Under the pieces are notes generated by a model. The model was not told where the DNA came from and made no database searches. It was given only the letters and a program-made list of their open reading frames with translations. This document shows positions 1 to 7,706 of a stretch of 12,260 bases of DNA, piece after piece. Origin of the DNA: JAFMDF01 sp964644655. GTDB taxonomy: Bacteria; Bacteroidota; Bacteroidia; Chitinophagales; Saprospiraceae. Numbering within the stretch: position 1 is the stretch's first letter; each line of letters opens with the position of its first letter. The translations under genes and the position numbers were made by a program. Where the stretch lies: assembly GCA_964644655.1 (NCBI GenBank), contig CAZXYA010000260.1:1-12260 (forward strand). The letters are read 5' to 3'.

Positions 1-276
1 ATATAATAATTTCACGGCAACGCCTATTGATACTTTGACAAGCAATGAATTAACATAACAGCCTTGCCTCCGAAGGGGGAGAATACCCTTTCAAAAGCTT
101 AACTTTTCTACTAAAAAAGAAAATGTTCATTTACAAAAACTTTTATCCGTAGTTTTCATATTCTTAAGGTAATATAATCAAGACCTCCTAATTTCCTCCC
201 CTCAAAATAATTCCATATATTGAGGGCGAGAAAATATTATTGACTAAACAGTACCAGAAAACCCTGATTATTCCAA
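1..276. other. Gene-free leader upstream of the first TIR gene
   Basis: I see no supportable gene here. The stretch is strongly AT-rich. The only local structure I can point to is a 7-bp inverted repeat, CCCTCAA at 199-205 and TTGAGGG at 220-226, separated by 14 bases and followed by an A/T-rich run. It could be a weak terminator of an upstream gene or a leader element of the TIR gene. The loop is long and there is no clean T-run, so I do not call it either. No confident Bacteroidota promoter (TTTG plus TAnnTTTG) can be assigned by eye. Confidence 0.5.
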
Positions 277-1575
277 GTGGCTATCAATATTTTTATATCA
301 TATGCACATGAGGATATTTCCTATAAAGAGGCGCTATTAAAGCGACTCAAACCACTCAGTCTAAGAGCGGAAATAAACGTATGGCATGATGGAGAGATAG
401 CAACAGGAGCCAAGTGGGATGATTCGATTAAACAAAACCTCCAACAAGCGGACATTGTCATTTTATTATTAAGTGCAGATTTCTTTGCCTCCGATTATAT
501 TTTTAAGGAAGAATTACCTACCATTATTACTAGGCGGATAGCCAACCAATTACAATTAGTGCCAATTATTGTTCGAGATGTTATTTTAGAAGGCTCTAAC
601 ATCGAGGTTTACCAATGTTTACCATTAGATGCCGAAAAACGGATTAAGCCAATTGTCAGTTGGGAAAATCGGGATGAGGCTTGGTCGCAAGCAGATAAGA
701 AAATTCGAGAAGTAATAAAAACAGTTGAAAAACAGAAAAAAATACTACCTCCTCCTAAATCTTCTTTTAAACTTGGCAAGCATCATATCTATACTTGTGA
801 TAGAGTGGACCAATATGATGATTTTAAACTAAGAACCAAAGGCGAGGACAAAATTCAATACCTCTATGCCTTTGGTCAAGAATACCAATCTATTCAAGGC
901 TTTTTCAATCGAATAAAACACGACAAAGCAGGTGTTTTATTGGATTACCTCAATCCCAATGCTAAATCTTCTAATGAAGTAGTGTCCTTTGAAATCACCT
1001 TTGAGCATACGAAAAACGAAGAAATTTATATAGACAATATCTACAAAAGTTTGTTAAGTAAATTTTTTGATAATATAGATAACCGAGCGCCGATTCTAGC
1101 GCAAACCATTCTAAAAGTACTAGCAGAAAGTCAAAAAGTAAATCACCTTAAAGGAAAAGATTATCTCTGTATTTTACTGACTATCAGTCAAGAAGATTGG
1201 GAAAAGGAGATTACGCCAAATGTTGTTAGAAAAGTTATTGAAGCCTTCTTCGACCATCCAATACCTGCCGATAAACCAACGGTACTTTTGTTTTTTGGTA
1301 CCTCTTATGAAGAGAATGATGGACAAACAGAACAAGAGATTCGGGCAGCCATTAAGGAAGGAGAATACTTAAAAATATTACCAGAATTAGAAGAAGTACC
1401 CCATACTTTTATCAAAAAATGGTTCAAAAAGTACAATGCCTTTTTTGATTTAAAACCTAAGCAACTAGATAAATTGCGAAAGCAATACTTCCAAGACGAT
1501 ATTTATGATATGGATGATATTGAAACTGGATTAGAGGAATTATTAGATAACTATAACAAAGAGCAACTAAAATAA
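277..1575 (+). CDS. TIR-domain effector with probable inactive-STAND-like C-terminal domain
   Basis: This is a probable NAD+-cleaving TIR effector. The TIR domain spans about residues 3-150. It has the box-1 motif FISYAHED (6-13), the WHDG and SADFFASDY strands, and a glutamate in SDYIFKEEL (E79) at the usual catalytic position of bacterial TIR NADases. Residues about 165-430 do not match a classic NACHT. They start with a CDRVDQ..F motif (174-182) followed by YLYAFGQEYQSIQGFFNRI (195-213), where a P-loop would be expected but the GxxxxGK[ST] residues are missing. This looks like the 'inactive STAND' module of MoxR-vWA conflict systems; that part is recognition from memory and is less certain than the TIR call. 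The start is a GTG. An in-frame TGA at 265-267 rules out an earlier start, and the resulting N-terminus matches the ATG-started TIR paralogue at 8615. It lies 6 bases upstream of the MoxR gene, so the two are likely co-transcribed. Confidence 0.85.
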   Translation: MAINIFISYAHEDISYKEALLKRLKPLSLRAEINVWHDGEIATGAKWDDSIKQNLQQADIVILLLSADFFASDYIFKEELPTIITRRIANQLQLVPIIVRDVILEGSNIEVYQCLPLDAEKRIKPIVSWENRDEAWSQADKKIREVIKTVEKQKKILPPPKSSFKLGKHHIYTCDRVDQYDDFKLRTKGEDKIQYLYAFGQEYQSIQGFFNRIKHDKAGVLLDYLNPNAKSSNEVVSFEITFEHTKNEEIYIDNIYKSLLSKFFDNIDNRAPILAQTILKVLAESQKVNHLKGKDYLCILLTISQEDWEKEITPNVVRKVIEAFFDHPIPADKPTVLLFFGTSYEENDGQTEQEIRAAIKEGEYLKILPELEEVPHTFIKKWFKKYNAFFDLKPKQLDKLRKQYFQDDIYDMDDIETGLEELLDNYNKEQLK

Positions 1576-1581
1576 ACCAGC

Positions 1582-2529
1582 ATGCAAATAGAAAACCAAC
1601 AAAAAATCAAACAAGATTTTACCGCTAGTCAATATGAACTTCATGCAGGCTTAAAGAATGCAGTAGAGGTAGCATTAGCTTTGGGGCAACCGCTATTATT
1701 AACAGGGGAACCCGGCACCGGAAAAACCAAATTGGCGCAAAAAGTAGCCAAGGATTTATCCGCACATCAGTATAATGCCGCCCCTTTGGAGTTTAATACC
1801 AAAACGACTTCTACGGCTAGAGATTTGTTTTATACCTACGATGCGGTAGCACATTTTCAAGCGGCAAATATCAAACGAGAAGAGGGGAATGCCGCACCAG
1901 AGACCGTTGATTTTATTGAATTGCAGGCTTTGGGAAAAGCCATTGCTTATACCAATCGGGCGGAAATAGGGGAAAAAGTTTTATTGAACCAATTGGATTT
2001 AAATCAGCCCAATTCGGTGGTCTTAATAGATGAAATAGATAAAGCACCCCGTGATTTTACCAATGATATTTTAAATGAAATCGAACGCTATGAGTTTAGC
2101 ATAAAAGAACTCAATACAACAATTAAGAAAAAAGGAGATTGCCAAGTATTGGTGATTATGACCTCTAATTCGGAAAAAAACTTTCCAGATGCCTTTTTGA
2201 GACGTTGTGTTTTTTATCATATTCCTTTTCCTGATAGTGCCTTATTAAAGAAAATTGCCTTACAACAATTAGGAACTAAAATACCAAAACTAGCAACGGT
2301 ATTAGACGATTTAATTGCAAAATTTGAGGAAGTGAGAACCAAAGCACCTCGGAAAAAACCAGCCACGGCAGAATTTATTGCATGGCTACAAATTTTGAAT
2401 CTAAGAGGGTATTTAGAAGAGGGCGTAAGCGATGCGGATAGAAAAAAAATTATGCTAGACAATCTATCGGTATTGGTGAAAACCCAAGATGATTTAACCG
2501 CCATCCAAGATTTCCTTAAACAAGCCTAG
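1582..2529 (+). CDS. MoxR-family AAA+ ATPase
   Basis: This is a 315-residue AAA+ chaperone-like ATPase of the MoxR type, expected to form hexamers and remodel a vWA-domain partner using ATP. The Walker A motif is GEPGTGKT (42-49). The Walker B motif is VVLIDEIDKAP (146-156). The sensor-1 region with arginine finger is MTSNSEKNFPDAFLRRC (193-209), with the FYHIPFP strand after it, which is typical of MoxR. The C-terminal helical lid runs from about 220 to the end. Length is normal for the family. It sits between the TIR gene and a giant vWA-like membrane protein, the standard MoxR-vWA pairing, so its likely job is to gate or threshold signalling between the membrane sensor and the TIR effector. 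The role in immunity is inferred from context. The upstream gene ends 6 bases before this ATG. Confidence 0.9.
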   Translation: MQIENQQKIKQDFTASQYELHAGLKNAVEVALALGQPLLLTGEPGTGKTKLAQKVAKDLSAHQYNAAPLEFNTKTTSTARDLFYTYDAVAHFQAANIKREEGNAAPETVDFIELQALGKAIAYTNRAEIGEKVLLNQLDLNQPNSVVLIDEIDKAPRDFTNDILNEIERYEFSIKELNTTIKKKGDCQVLVIMTSNSEKNFPDAFLRRCVFYHIPFPDSALLKKIALQQLGTKIPKLATVLDDLIAKFEEVRTKAPRKKPATAEFIAWLQILNLRGYLEEGVSDADRKKIMLDNLSVLVKTQDDLTAIQDFLKQA

Positions 2530-2587
2530 CATCGAGGGACAACAACATATCGACCTACCTTTATCCGCCTTTCTGGAACGATTAGAA

Positions 2588-5500
2588 TTGGCTGGCTTTG
2601 TCATTACGCCTACGCATCACTATCGCACACAGCAGGTTTTGCACGCTTTTGGCGTTCAGCATTTGGGCATTGATGCCAACCAATCGGAGGCACAACTCGA
2701 TGCTTTAAAGTATCGTTTAGCCCCGATTTTTGCGACCAATGAGACGGAACAAGAACAGTTCTACGGAATTTTTGGCGATTATATTAAGGAAATCAGTAAG
2801 GTAGAAACATTCAAAAAGCCAAACCTACTAACGGAAGAATTACCTCCCGAAAGGGAACCGCTCAAATGGTACGAAAAGATTCCATTATGGCTTTGGATGG
2901 TAACAATTTTAGGCTTAGCTATTTTAGTGGGTTTACAAGTTATTAAAAAGAAAGACCCCATAAAGACAGAATGTAAATTCCAAATACTCCAAAAGGAAAT
3001 TGCAATTGGCGATACGCTTAAAGTAAATAATCAGACTAACCATGATACGAGTAGAAGTGTCCATTATTCGTGGGAAATAAAAGATGGATATAGTGGAGCA
3101 GTAGAACATAGAAGCGAGAAAAAAGATTTAAAACAGGAGATTACCAAAGTAAAAAAAGGGAAGCATCAAAAGCATGTCCATCTAACGGTTTATGATACTT
3201 CAGCAGAAGGACATTATATCAAAGAGACCATCATTGATTCCTTTAAAGTTATTTGTCAAAACCGCCCTGCTTTACTCGTCATTAAAACCGATTTTAATGG
3301 AGGTTTTATAGATATAGACGAAACCATTCAATTTTCTTTAAAAGATACCCCCGAAAAAAATGTTCGCTACGAATGGGATTTTGGAGATGGTAAGACTAAG
3401 CAAGTAGGGACGAAGCATAGCTATAAATATGAGGAAGAAGGAGTCTATAAAATCACCGTCAGGGCAAGCAAAGATACGCTAGGTTTTTGTGAAACGATAT
3501 TTGAAAAGTCCATTGCGGTTGGCAAACAACAAGCACCGCTTACTTTTAAAGCACCGATTGCCGATGAAGTTACACCTACTATTAGTTTTAGTAAGCTATT
3601 ATGGTGTTTATTTGGCCTATTACCTTTCCTAGCTTGGGCATTTTATTTTTGGCGAGAAAACAAAGCCAAAGCAGAACGATTAGCCGCTGAACAAGCTCGT
3701 AAAAAAGCGGCTGCCGAAAAGGTACAAAAAGACCTAGCAAGTACCTTTGCTGCACCTGATAAAGCCCCCTATTTTATTCCTTATCAAAATAATGATGGGC
3801 TTATCCGAATGGCAACCGAGACCTATCGGATGGCAGATATACTGCGGGCAAGGCAAGAAGGCTTGCGTATGGAATTGGATATACCGACGACTATCCAACA
3901 AACCATCGAAAAAGGCGGATTTCCAGAAGTGGCATTTCGGCAATCCACGATGCCGTCGGAATATTTGTTTTTGTTGGATGAAAAAGAGGAAAATAGCCAT
4001 CAAAAACGTTTGTTCCAGTTCTTGACCCAATTTTTGCGAGACAAAGACATTCATTTGGAAGTCTTTTGGTATCGAGAGCAACTACACCATTTTTGGAACA
4101 AACAAACGCCCAAAGGCATCAAGCTAGAAGGATTAAGACGTGCTTATCCTGACCACAAATTGGTAATGATGGGAGATGGGCATAGTTTGCTGAAATCCTA
4201 TGGAGGGGAGAACCTATTGCGCCCTGAATTTTCGGCTTTTATTGCTGCTTGGAAACATAGAGTTTTGTTAACCCCTCAACCTGTTAGTTCTTGGACTTAC
4301 CGAGAACAAGTGTTGTCGGACCTCATTTTGCCTTTTCCTGCCGATATAACAGGCTTTAAAACTGCCTTGCCCTATTTGGACATGGACCAAGAGGAATTGG
4401 CAGAACAAATACCAGCGTTTGATAAATGGGAAACCTTTTTGCGAAAAGACCCACCGCAGCCCGATGTTAATTATAAAAAATGGAGAAAGCTAAAAGATTA
4501 TAAAAAGTATCTAGCTAATCGAGCCGATTTATACCGTTGGTTATGCGCTTTAGCGGTGCATCCACATCCTAATTGGGAATTGACGATAGCGATAGGTCGT
4601 GCTTTGGAAACGGAACAAACGCCTTTAGTGACCTATGATAATCTTTTGGTTTTATCGCATATTCCGTGGTTGCAAGGACAAGATTTGCCACCAAAAATCA
4701 GAACGGAATTATTAAAGGAATTAAACCGCTTAGACCCTGCGGCGGAGCCAAAAGCACGTAAGGCAGTCCAAGCTGCGCTGAATAATGAAGCCGTAAAAAA
4801 AGAAATTACTGACAGTCATGCCAATTATGAATGGCAATCAGAAACCGTCTTCCAACAGTTTGCCCTTGCCCCCAATGATGTTGCCAATAATCGAAAATTG
4901 CGCTATTTATTGGATAAGTTGAGCAAGCGGCAAGAATTAGCGTTGACCCAGAGTTTGGAGCAGCATCGAGCAACGGGGCGTATTGCAGGAGGAGAAGAGA
5001 CGGCTAATATAGGGGCGTTTCTTCAACAAAGCATCGAACAAGCAGATAGGCAGGCAAAAGCTCAGGAAGAGGAACTACCGACTAAAAAAAGAGGGTGGTG
5101 GTTATACTTTGCTTTTGGCATGACGGTCTTGACCTTACTAGTTTTTCTATGGATGTTTTTGCGTAATAATACAGATTGGTTGTATGAACAGGTGAAAGGG
5201 CAAGTACCAGAGCCAGTTATTTGTAGTGAATTGGATAGTTTGACTGCACTACAAAATTTATTTTTTATACAAAATTGTGCGGAAGAAACCGCTGCTATTA
5301 AATTGAATAATGTAGGGGTGAAAATTTGGAAAAATGAAGACCGTTCTAAGAATCCCATTCGCCAAAATACTTATGCGTACACGCAGCATGCTTTGGATAC
5401 CTTTGGATTAGCGATTGAGGCAGCAGAAAATGGTCGTTATCCCTTAGCCCAAGAAAATGCCGCTAAAATGACCTATAATTTGGGCATTGGCTATTATAAT

Positions 5501-6913
5501 ACCTTCTTCGAGGAGGAGCAAAAAGATAGTAGCTTATTGGGACAAGCCTTGCCCTATTTTAACGAGGCGGAACAACAAGCGGCTATCCAATTGGACAGTT
5601 GGCATGCCATCGGTCTAGTTAGCCATTATCAAAATAGAAAAGAATCCGCCAAAGTGTATTTAGACAAAATACTAGCAATAGATAGCACTTGGTTTGATAG
5701 TCTAAAGACTTTACCGCATTTGCAGTCTCTTATAACAGAAAAGAAATTAATCCCTATCCAGACCTTATTAGATAGCATCATAGAGAAAAACATTACAGGC
5801 GTCTGTCGAAAAATCACCAATGTAAATTATAATCTTTCTTTGCGGAATAGTCGATTGAATCAACGTCAACTCAATAAGGTCAATCAGCAAGCGAATGCGG
5901 TTAATAATGTAATTACTAGAATACCTTTAAATGCAGAAGTACAGCTATTGGATAGTGTGGATAATTATTATGCGGTGAGGTATCAAGGGCAGACAGGTTG
6001 GATAGTAAAATTTAATAATGGAAACAGAACCCTGCATTTTTGTAATATCAATAAGCAACCTAATCTATTTAGCTCTAAAAGTTACTTAATTAGGGGGGTA
6101 GTAAAAAATCAAGAAGGGACTCCAATAAAAGGAGTCCGAGTTAGAATTTTAGAGAATAGTAGCAGCGGAGTAGTCTATACGCAAGCTAATGGGAGCTTTA
6201 ATATAAATTTTAAACCAAAGCAAAAATTGACCTTCCCTTTTACTAATAAACTTAAGAGTACAGATATTAATTTAGAATTTAGCAATCAAGCTTATTCCAG
6301 AATGACCCAACGTGTTCCTATAACTGGCAATAAAACGGAATTGAATGTAATTCTTAAATCTTTAAATCCTCCAAAGCAAGATATTACTAAAAATAACATT
6401 TTCACTGACCCCAGAGACAACCAAACCTATCGCACCGTCACCATCGGCAAACAAACTTGGTTTGCCCAAAACCTAAACTATCAAACATCCGAGTCTTGGT
6501 GCTACTTAGAACTACCAGAGTTTTGCGAAAAAGCAGGGCGACTCTATACTTGGGAGGCGGCTAAAAAAGCTTGTCCTAAAGGATGGCATTTGCCGACAAA
6601 TAAGGAATGGAAAATTTTGTTAAATGCTACAGGTGGATATTATGATATTGAAACGGGTAACAGTATTGATGACCCTAATAAAAGTTATCAAACCTTAATT
6701 AAAGAAGGCAATAATAATTTTGCTGCTCTGCTTAGTGGCGCTCACGATACAGGCGAATTCGATGACATGGGAACGGACGGCTACTATTGGTCGGAGTCGG
6801 AGTATGATGATATCAACGGTCTGAACTACAGCCTCGGTAGCGAGTTCAGCGAAGTGTACCAGGGCTATGGCAAAAAGAAGTCGGCGTTCTCTTGTCGTTG
6901 CCTCAAGGACTAG
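2588..6913 (+). CDS. Giant three-TM protein: PKD, degenerate vWA-like, TPR/SH3b-like, CarboxypepD_reg-like and FISUMP domains
   Basis: I read this as the vWA partner of the MoxR ATPase fused to a surface sensor. Numbering is from a TTG at 2588. The N-terminal helical part (1-90) is followed by TM1 (about 97-119), then two Ig/PKD-like domains; the second has WDFGDG (263-268) and the GVYKITVRA strand. TM2 is at about 333-355, followed by a basic helix. A vWA-like domain (about 455-600) has the MIDAS loop degenerated to LLDEKEENS (462-470), and MGDG..LL plus LLTPQP..SW.YRE motifs. TM3 is at about 836-857, then a TPR-like stretch (930-1040), an SH3b-like domain (1085-1143), a CarboxypepD_reg-like beta domain (1166-1258) and FISUMP (1271-1441). 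The positive-inside rule puts vWA in the cytosol, and PKD and FISUMP outside. The frame stays open upstream to 2498 and reads IEGQQHIDLPLSAFLERLEL just before the TTG. That extension looks like genuine family sequence, so the true start is probably earlier and non-ATG. Confidence 0.85.
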   Translation: MAGFVITPTHHYRTQQVLHAFGVQHLGIDANQSEAQLDALKYRLAPIFATNETEQEQFYGIFGDYIKEISKVETFKKPNLLTEELPPEREPLKWYEKIPLWLWMVTILGLAILVGLQVIKKKDPIKTECKFQILQKEIAIGDTLKVNNQTNHDTSRSVHYSWEIKDGYSGAVEHRSEKKDLKQEITKVKKGKHQKHVHLTVYDTSAEGHYIKETIIDSFKVICQNRPALLVIKTDFNGGFIDIDETIQFSLKDTPEKNVRYEWDFGDGKTKQVGTKHSYKYEEEGVYKITVRASKDTLGFCETIFEKSIAVGKQQAPLTFKAPIADEVTPTISFSKLLWCLFGLLPFLAWAFYFWRENKAKAERLAAEQARKKAAAEKVQKDLASTFAAPDKAPYFIPYQNNDGLIRMATETYRMADILRARQEGLRMELDIPTTIQQTIEKGGFPEVAFRQSTMPSEYLFLLDEKEENSHQKRLFQFLTQFLRDKDIHLEVFWYREQLHHFWNKQTPKGIKLEGLRRAYPDHKLVMMGDGHSLLKSYGGENLLRPEFSAFIAAWKHRVLLTPQPVSSWTYREQVLSDLILPFPADITGFKTALPYLDMDQEELAEQIPAFDKWETFLRKDPPQPDVNYKKWRKLKDYKKYLANRADLYRWLCALAVHPHPNWELTIAIGRALETEQTPLVTYDNLLVLSHIPWLQGQDLPPKIRTELLKELNRLDPAAEPKARKAVQAALNNEAVKKEITDSHANYEWQSETVFQQFALAPNDVANNRKLRYLLDKLSKRQELALTQSLEQHRATGRIAGGEETANIGAFLQQSIEQADRQAKAQEEELPTKKRGWWLYFAFGMTVLTLLVFLWMFLRNNTDWLYEQVKGQVPEPVICSELDSLTALQNLFFIQNCAEETAAIKLNNVGVKIWKNEDRSKNPIRQNTYAYTQHALDTFGLAIEAAENGRYPLAQENAAKMTYNLGIGYYNTFFEEEQKDSSLLGQALPYFNEAEQQAAIQLDSWHAIGLVSHYQNRKESAKVYLDKILAIDSTWFDSLKTLPHLQSLITEKKLIPIQTLLDSIIEKNITGVCRKITNVNYNLSLRNSRLNQRQLNKVNQQANAVNNVITRIPLNAEVQLLDSVDNYYAVRYQGQTGWIVKFNNGNRTLHFCNINKQPNLFSSKSYLIRGVVKNQEGTPIKGVRVRILENSSSGVVYTQANGSFNINFKPKQKLTFPFTNKLKSTDINLEFSNQAYSRMTQRVPITGNKTELNVILKSLNPPKQDITKNNIFTDPRDNQTYRTVTIGKQTWFAQNLNYQTSESWCYLELPEFCEKAGRLYTWEAAKKACPKGWHLPTNKEWKILLNATGGYYDIETGNSIDDPNKSYQTLIKEGNNNFAALLSGAHDTGEFDDMGTDGYYWSESEYDDINGLNYSLGSEFSEVYQGYGKKKSAFSCRCLKD
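6740..6913 (+). repeat. Candidate DGR-type variable region, 3' end of the giant gene
   Basis: The last 58 codons encode the end of the FISUMP domain. They are visibly richer in G and C than the surrounding gene and are colinear, without indels from the YW motif onward, with the ends of the two other FISUMP genes. Where it differs from the others, the third codon base is mostly retained (for example AAC/TTC, AGC/GAC, GGT/AGT, TTC/ACC). A 30-nt terminal block at 6883-6912, from GGCGTTCTC through GGACTA, is identical to the end of the 769-residue gene. The downstream hairpin found after the other two copies is absent here. Confidence 0.6.
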
Positions 6914-7028
6914 TTCAGTTATTTTATTACTTGTTTTTATACCCCGCTTCCTTTTGCATCTATGTATATTTCGGGTGTTTATGCTAAATTGGTTGCCAAA
7001 AAAACGAATTAAAAAAACCTTATTTTTT

Positions 7029-7634
7029 ATGAGACGAATTTATTTATTTGTCGCCTCTTATTTGTGCTTAATGATAAATGTAACGGCACAAGTGGAGGGT
7101 AGTTTTACTGATCCTAGAGATGGAGAAACCTACAAAACGGTAACTTTTAATAATGATTTGGGTATGGGTGTTTTTAAATCCCAAACTTGGATGGCTGAAA
7201 ATTTGAGATATATGATGGGCGAAGAAACTCCTTGGTATGAAAACGATAGTTTGAAACATAAAAAATATGGACGTTACTACACTTGGGAGCTTGCTAAAAG
7301 AGCTTGCCCCCTAGGTTGGCATCTACCGAGTGATGTAGAATGGCAAATATTAGTACATCAATTATTTAAAGGCGGTGGTGTATCTTCTAATAGCGAAGAA
7401 TTATATAAACAATTGCTTGAAGGTGGAGAGAGTAATTTTGCCGCTTTGCTTGGTGGCACCCGCGACGGCTTTGGCGAGTTTGTCTCTCTAAGCAAGAACG
7501 GCCTTTATTGGTCAGCGTCAGAGAAGGGTGCCGACAACGCTTGGTTCTACGACTTCAGTAGCTTTACCAGCGGAGTGAATCGGGGCGGCTACGATAAGTC
7601 GTGGGCGTTCTCTTGTCGTTGCCTCCAGAACTAA
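7029..7634 (+). CDS. Small exported FISUMP-domain protein
   Basis: This 201-residue protein consists almost entirely of a signal peptide and one FISUMP domain. MRRIYLFVASYLCLMINVTAQ gives a basic n-region, a hydrophobic core and a VTA|QV signal peptidase I site. FISUMP landmarks follow: FTDPRDGETYKTV, TWMAENLRY, GRYYTWELAKRACPLGWHLPS, NFAALLGG, YWSASEKG and the terminal AFSCRCL. I chose the ATG at 7029 because it yields a clean signal peptide. The frame is open back to 6867, but that overlaps the preceding gene, and an ATG at 6981 would add an unneeded basic extension. It probably acts in the periplasm or outside the cell. The gene lies 115 bases after the giant gene and could share its transcript. 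Function is unknown; a free variable recognition protein or decoy is inference. Confidence 0.8.
   Translation: MRRIYLFVASYLCLMINVTAQVEGSFTDPRDGETYKTVTFNNDLGMGVFKSQTWMAENLRYMMGEETPWYENDSLKHKKYGRYYTWELAKRACPLGWHLPSDVEWQILVHQLFKGGGVSSNSEELYKQLLEGGESNFAALLGGTRDGFGEFVSLSKNGLYWSASEKGADNAWFYDFSSFTSGVNRGGYDKSWAFSCRCLQN
7458..7634 (+). repeat. Candidate DGR-type variable region, small FISUMP gene
   Basis: These 59 codons align without gaps to 11582-11758. A 42-nt block (7509-7550) is identical to 11633-11674, and a 25-nt stretch straddling the 5' border (aattttgcc...ggtggca) is identical too. Of the 24 differing codons, only three are synonymous, and 19 of the 21 nonsynonymous ones keep the third base, mostly C or T. 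The bodies of the two genes upstream of the cassette are much less alike, so the 3' ends were homogenised or overwritten separately. Confidence 0.65.
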
Positions 7635-7660
7635 TCCGTCGGAGACGGATAAAATCCGAC
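7634..7660 (+). promoter_or_regulatory. Conserved hairpin at the stop codon of a FISUMP gene
   Basis: ATCCGTC (7634-7640), loop GGA, GACGGAT (7644-7650) forms a perfect 7-bp stem beginning at the last base of the stop codon. An alternative, mutually exclusive stem pairs GTCGGA (7638-7643) with TCCGAC (7655-7660). The same structure follows the stop of the 769-residue gene at 11758-11784. DGR target genes commonly carry a short hairpin or cruciform just downstream of the variable region (as in the Bordetella phage DGR), which is the role I suspect. A shared terminator or attenuator is the alternative. Confidence 0.6.
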
Positions 7661-7706
7661 TATTTTACCATTTGACTATTTACTGGTCGTTAGACAGGTT
7701 TTGTTG

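Noticed and set aside
199..226. Inverted repeat CCCTCAA/TTGAGGG as terminator or operator
   Set aside because: Seven base pairs with a 14-base loop and no T-run is too weak to name.
2217..2504. Minus-strand open frame within the MoxR gene, and similar frames elsewhere
   Set aside because: These lie antisense to well-supported genes, have no recognisable domains, and have composition explained by the coding strand.
6867..7028. N-terminal extension of the small FISUMP gene back to 6867
   Set aside because: It overlaps the last 47 bases of the giant gene in another frame, and its sequence is not family-like. The ATG at 7029 gives a textbook signal peptide.
7458..7634. Explanation of cassette differences by ordinary duplication and drift
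   Set aside because: Drift predicts many third-base changes; only 3 of 24 differing codons are synonymous, and 19 of the 21 nonsynonymous codons keep the third base. Strong diversifying selection plus gene conversion remains possible but explains the fixed third bases less simply.
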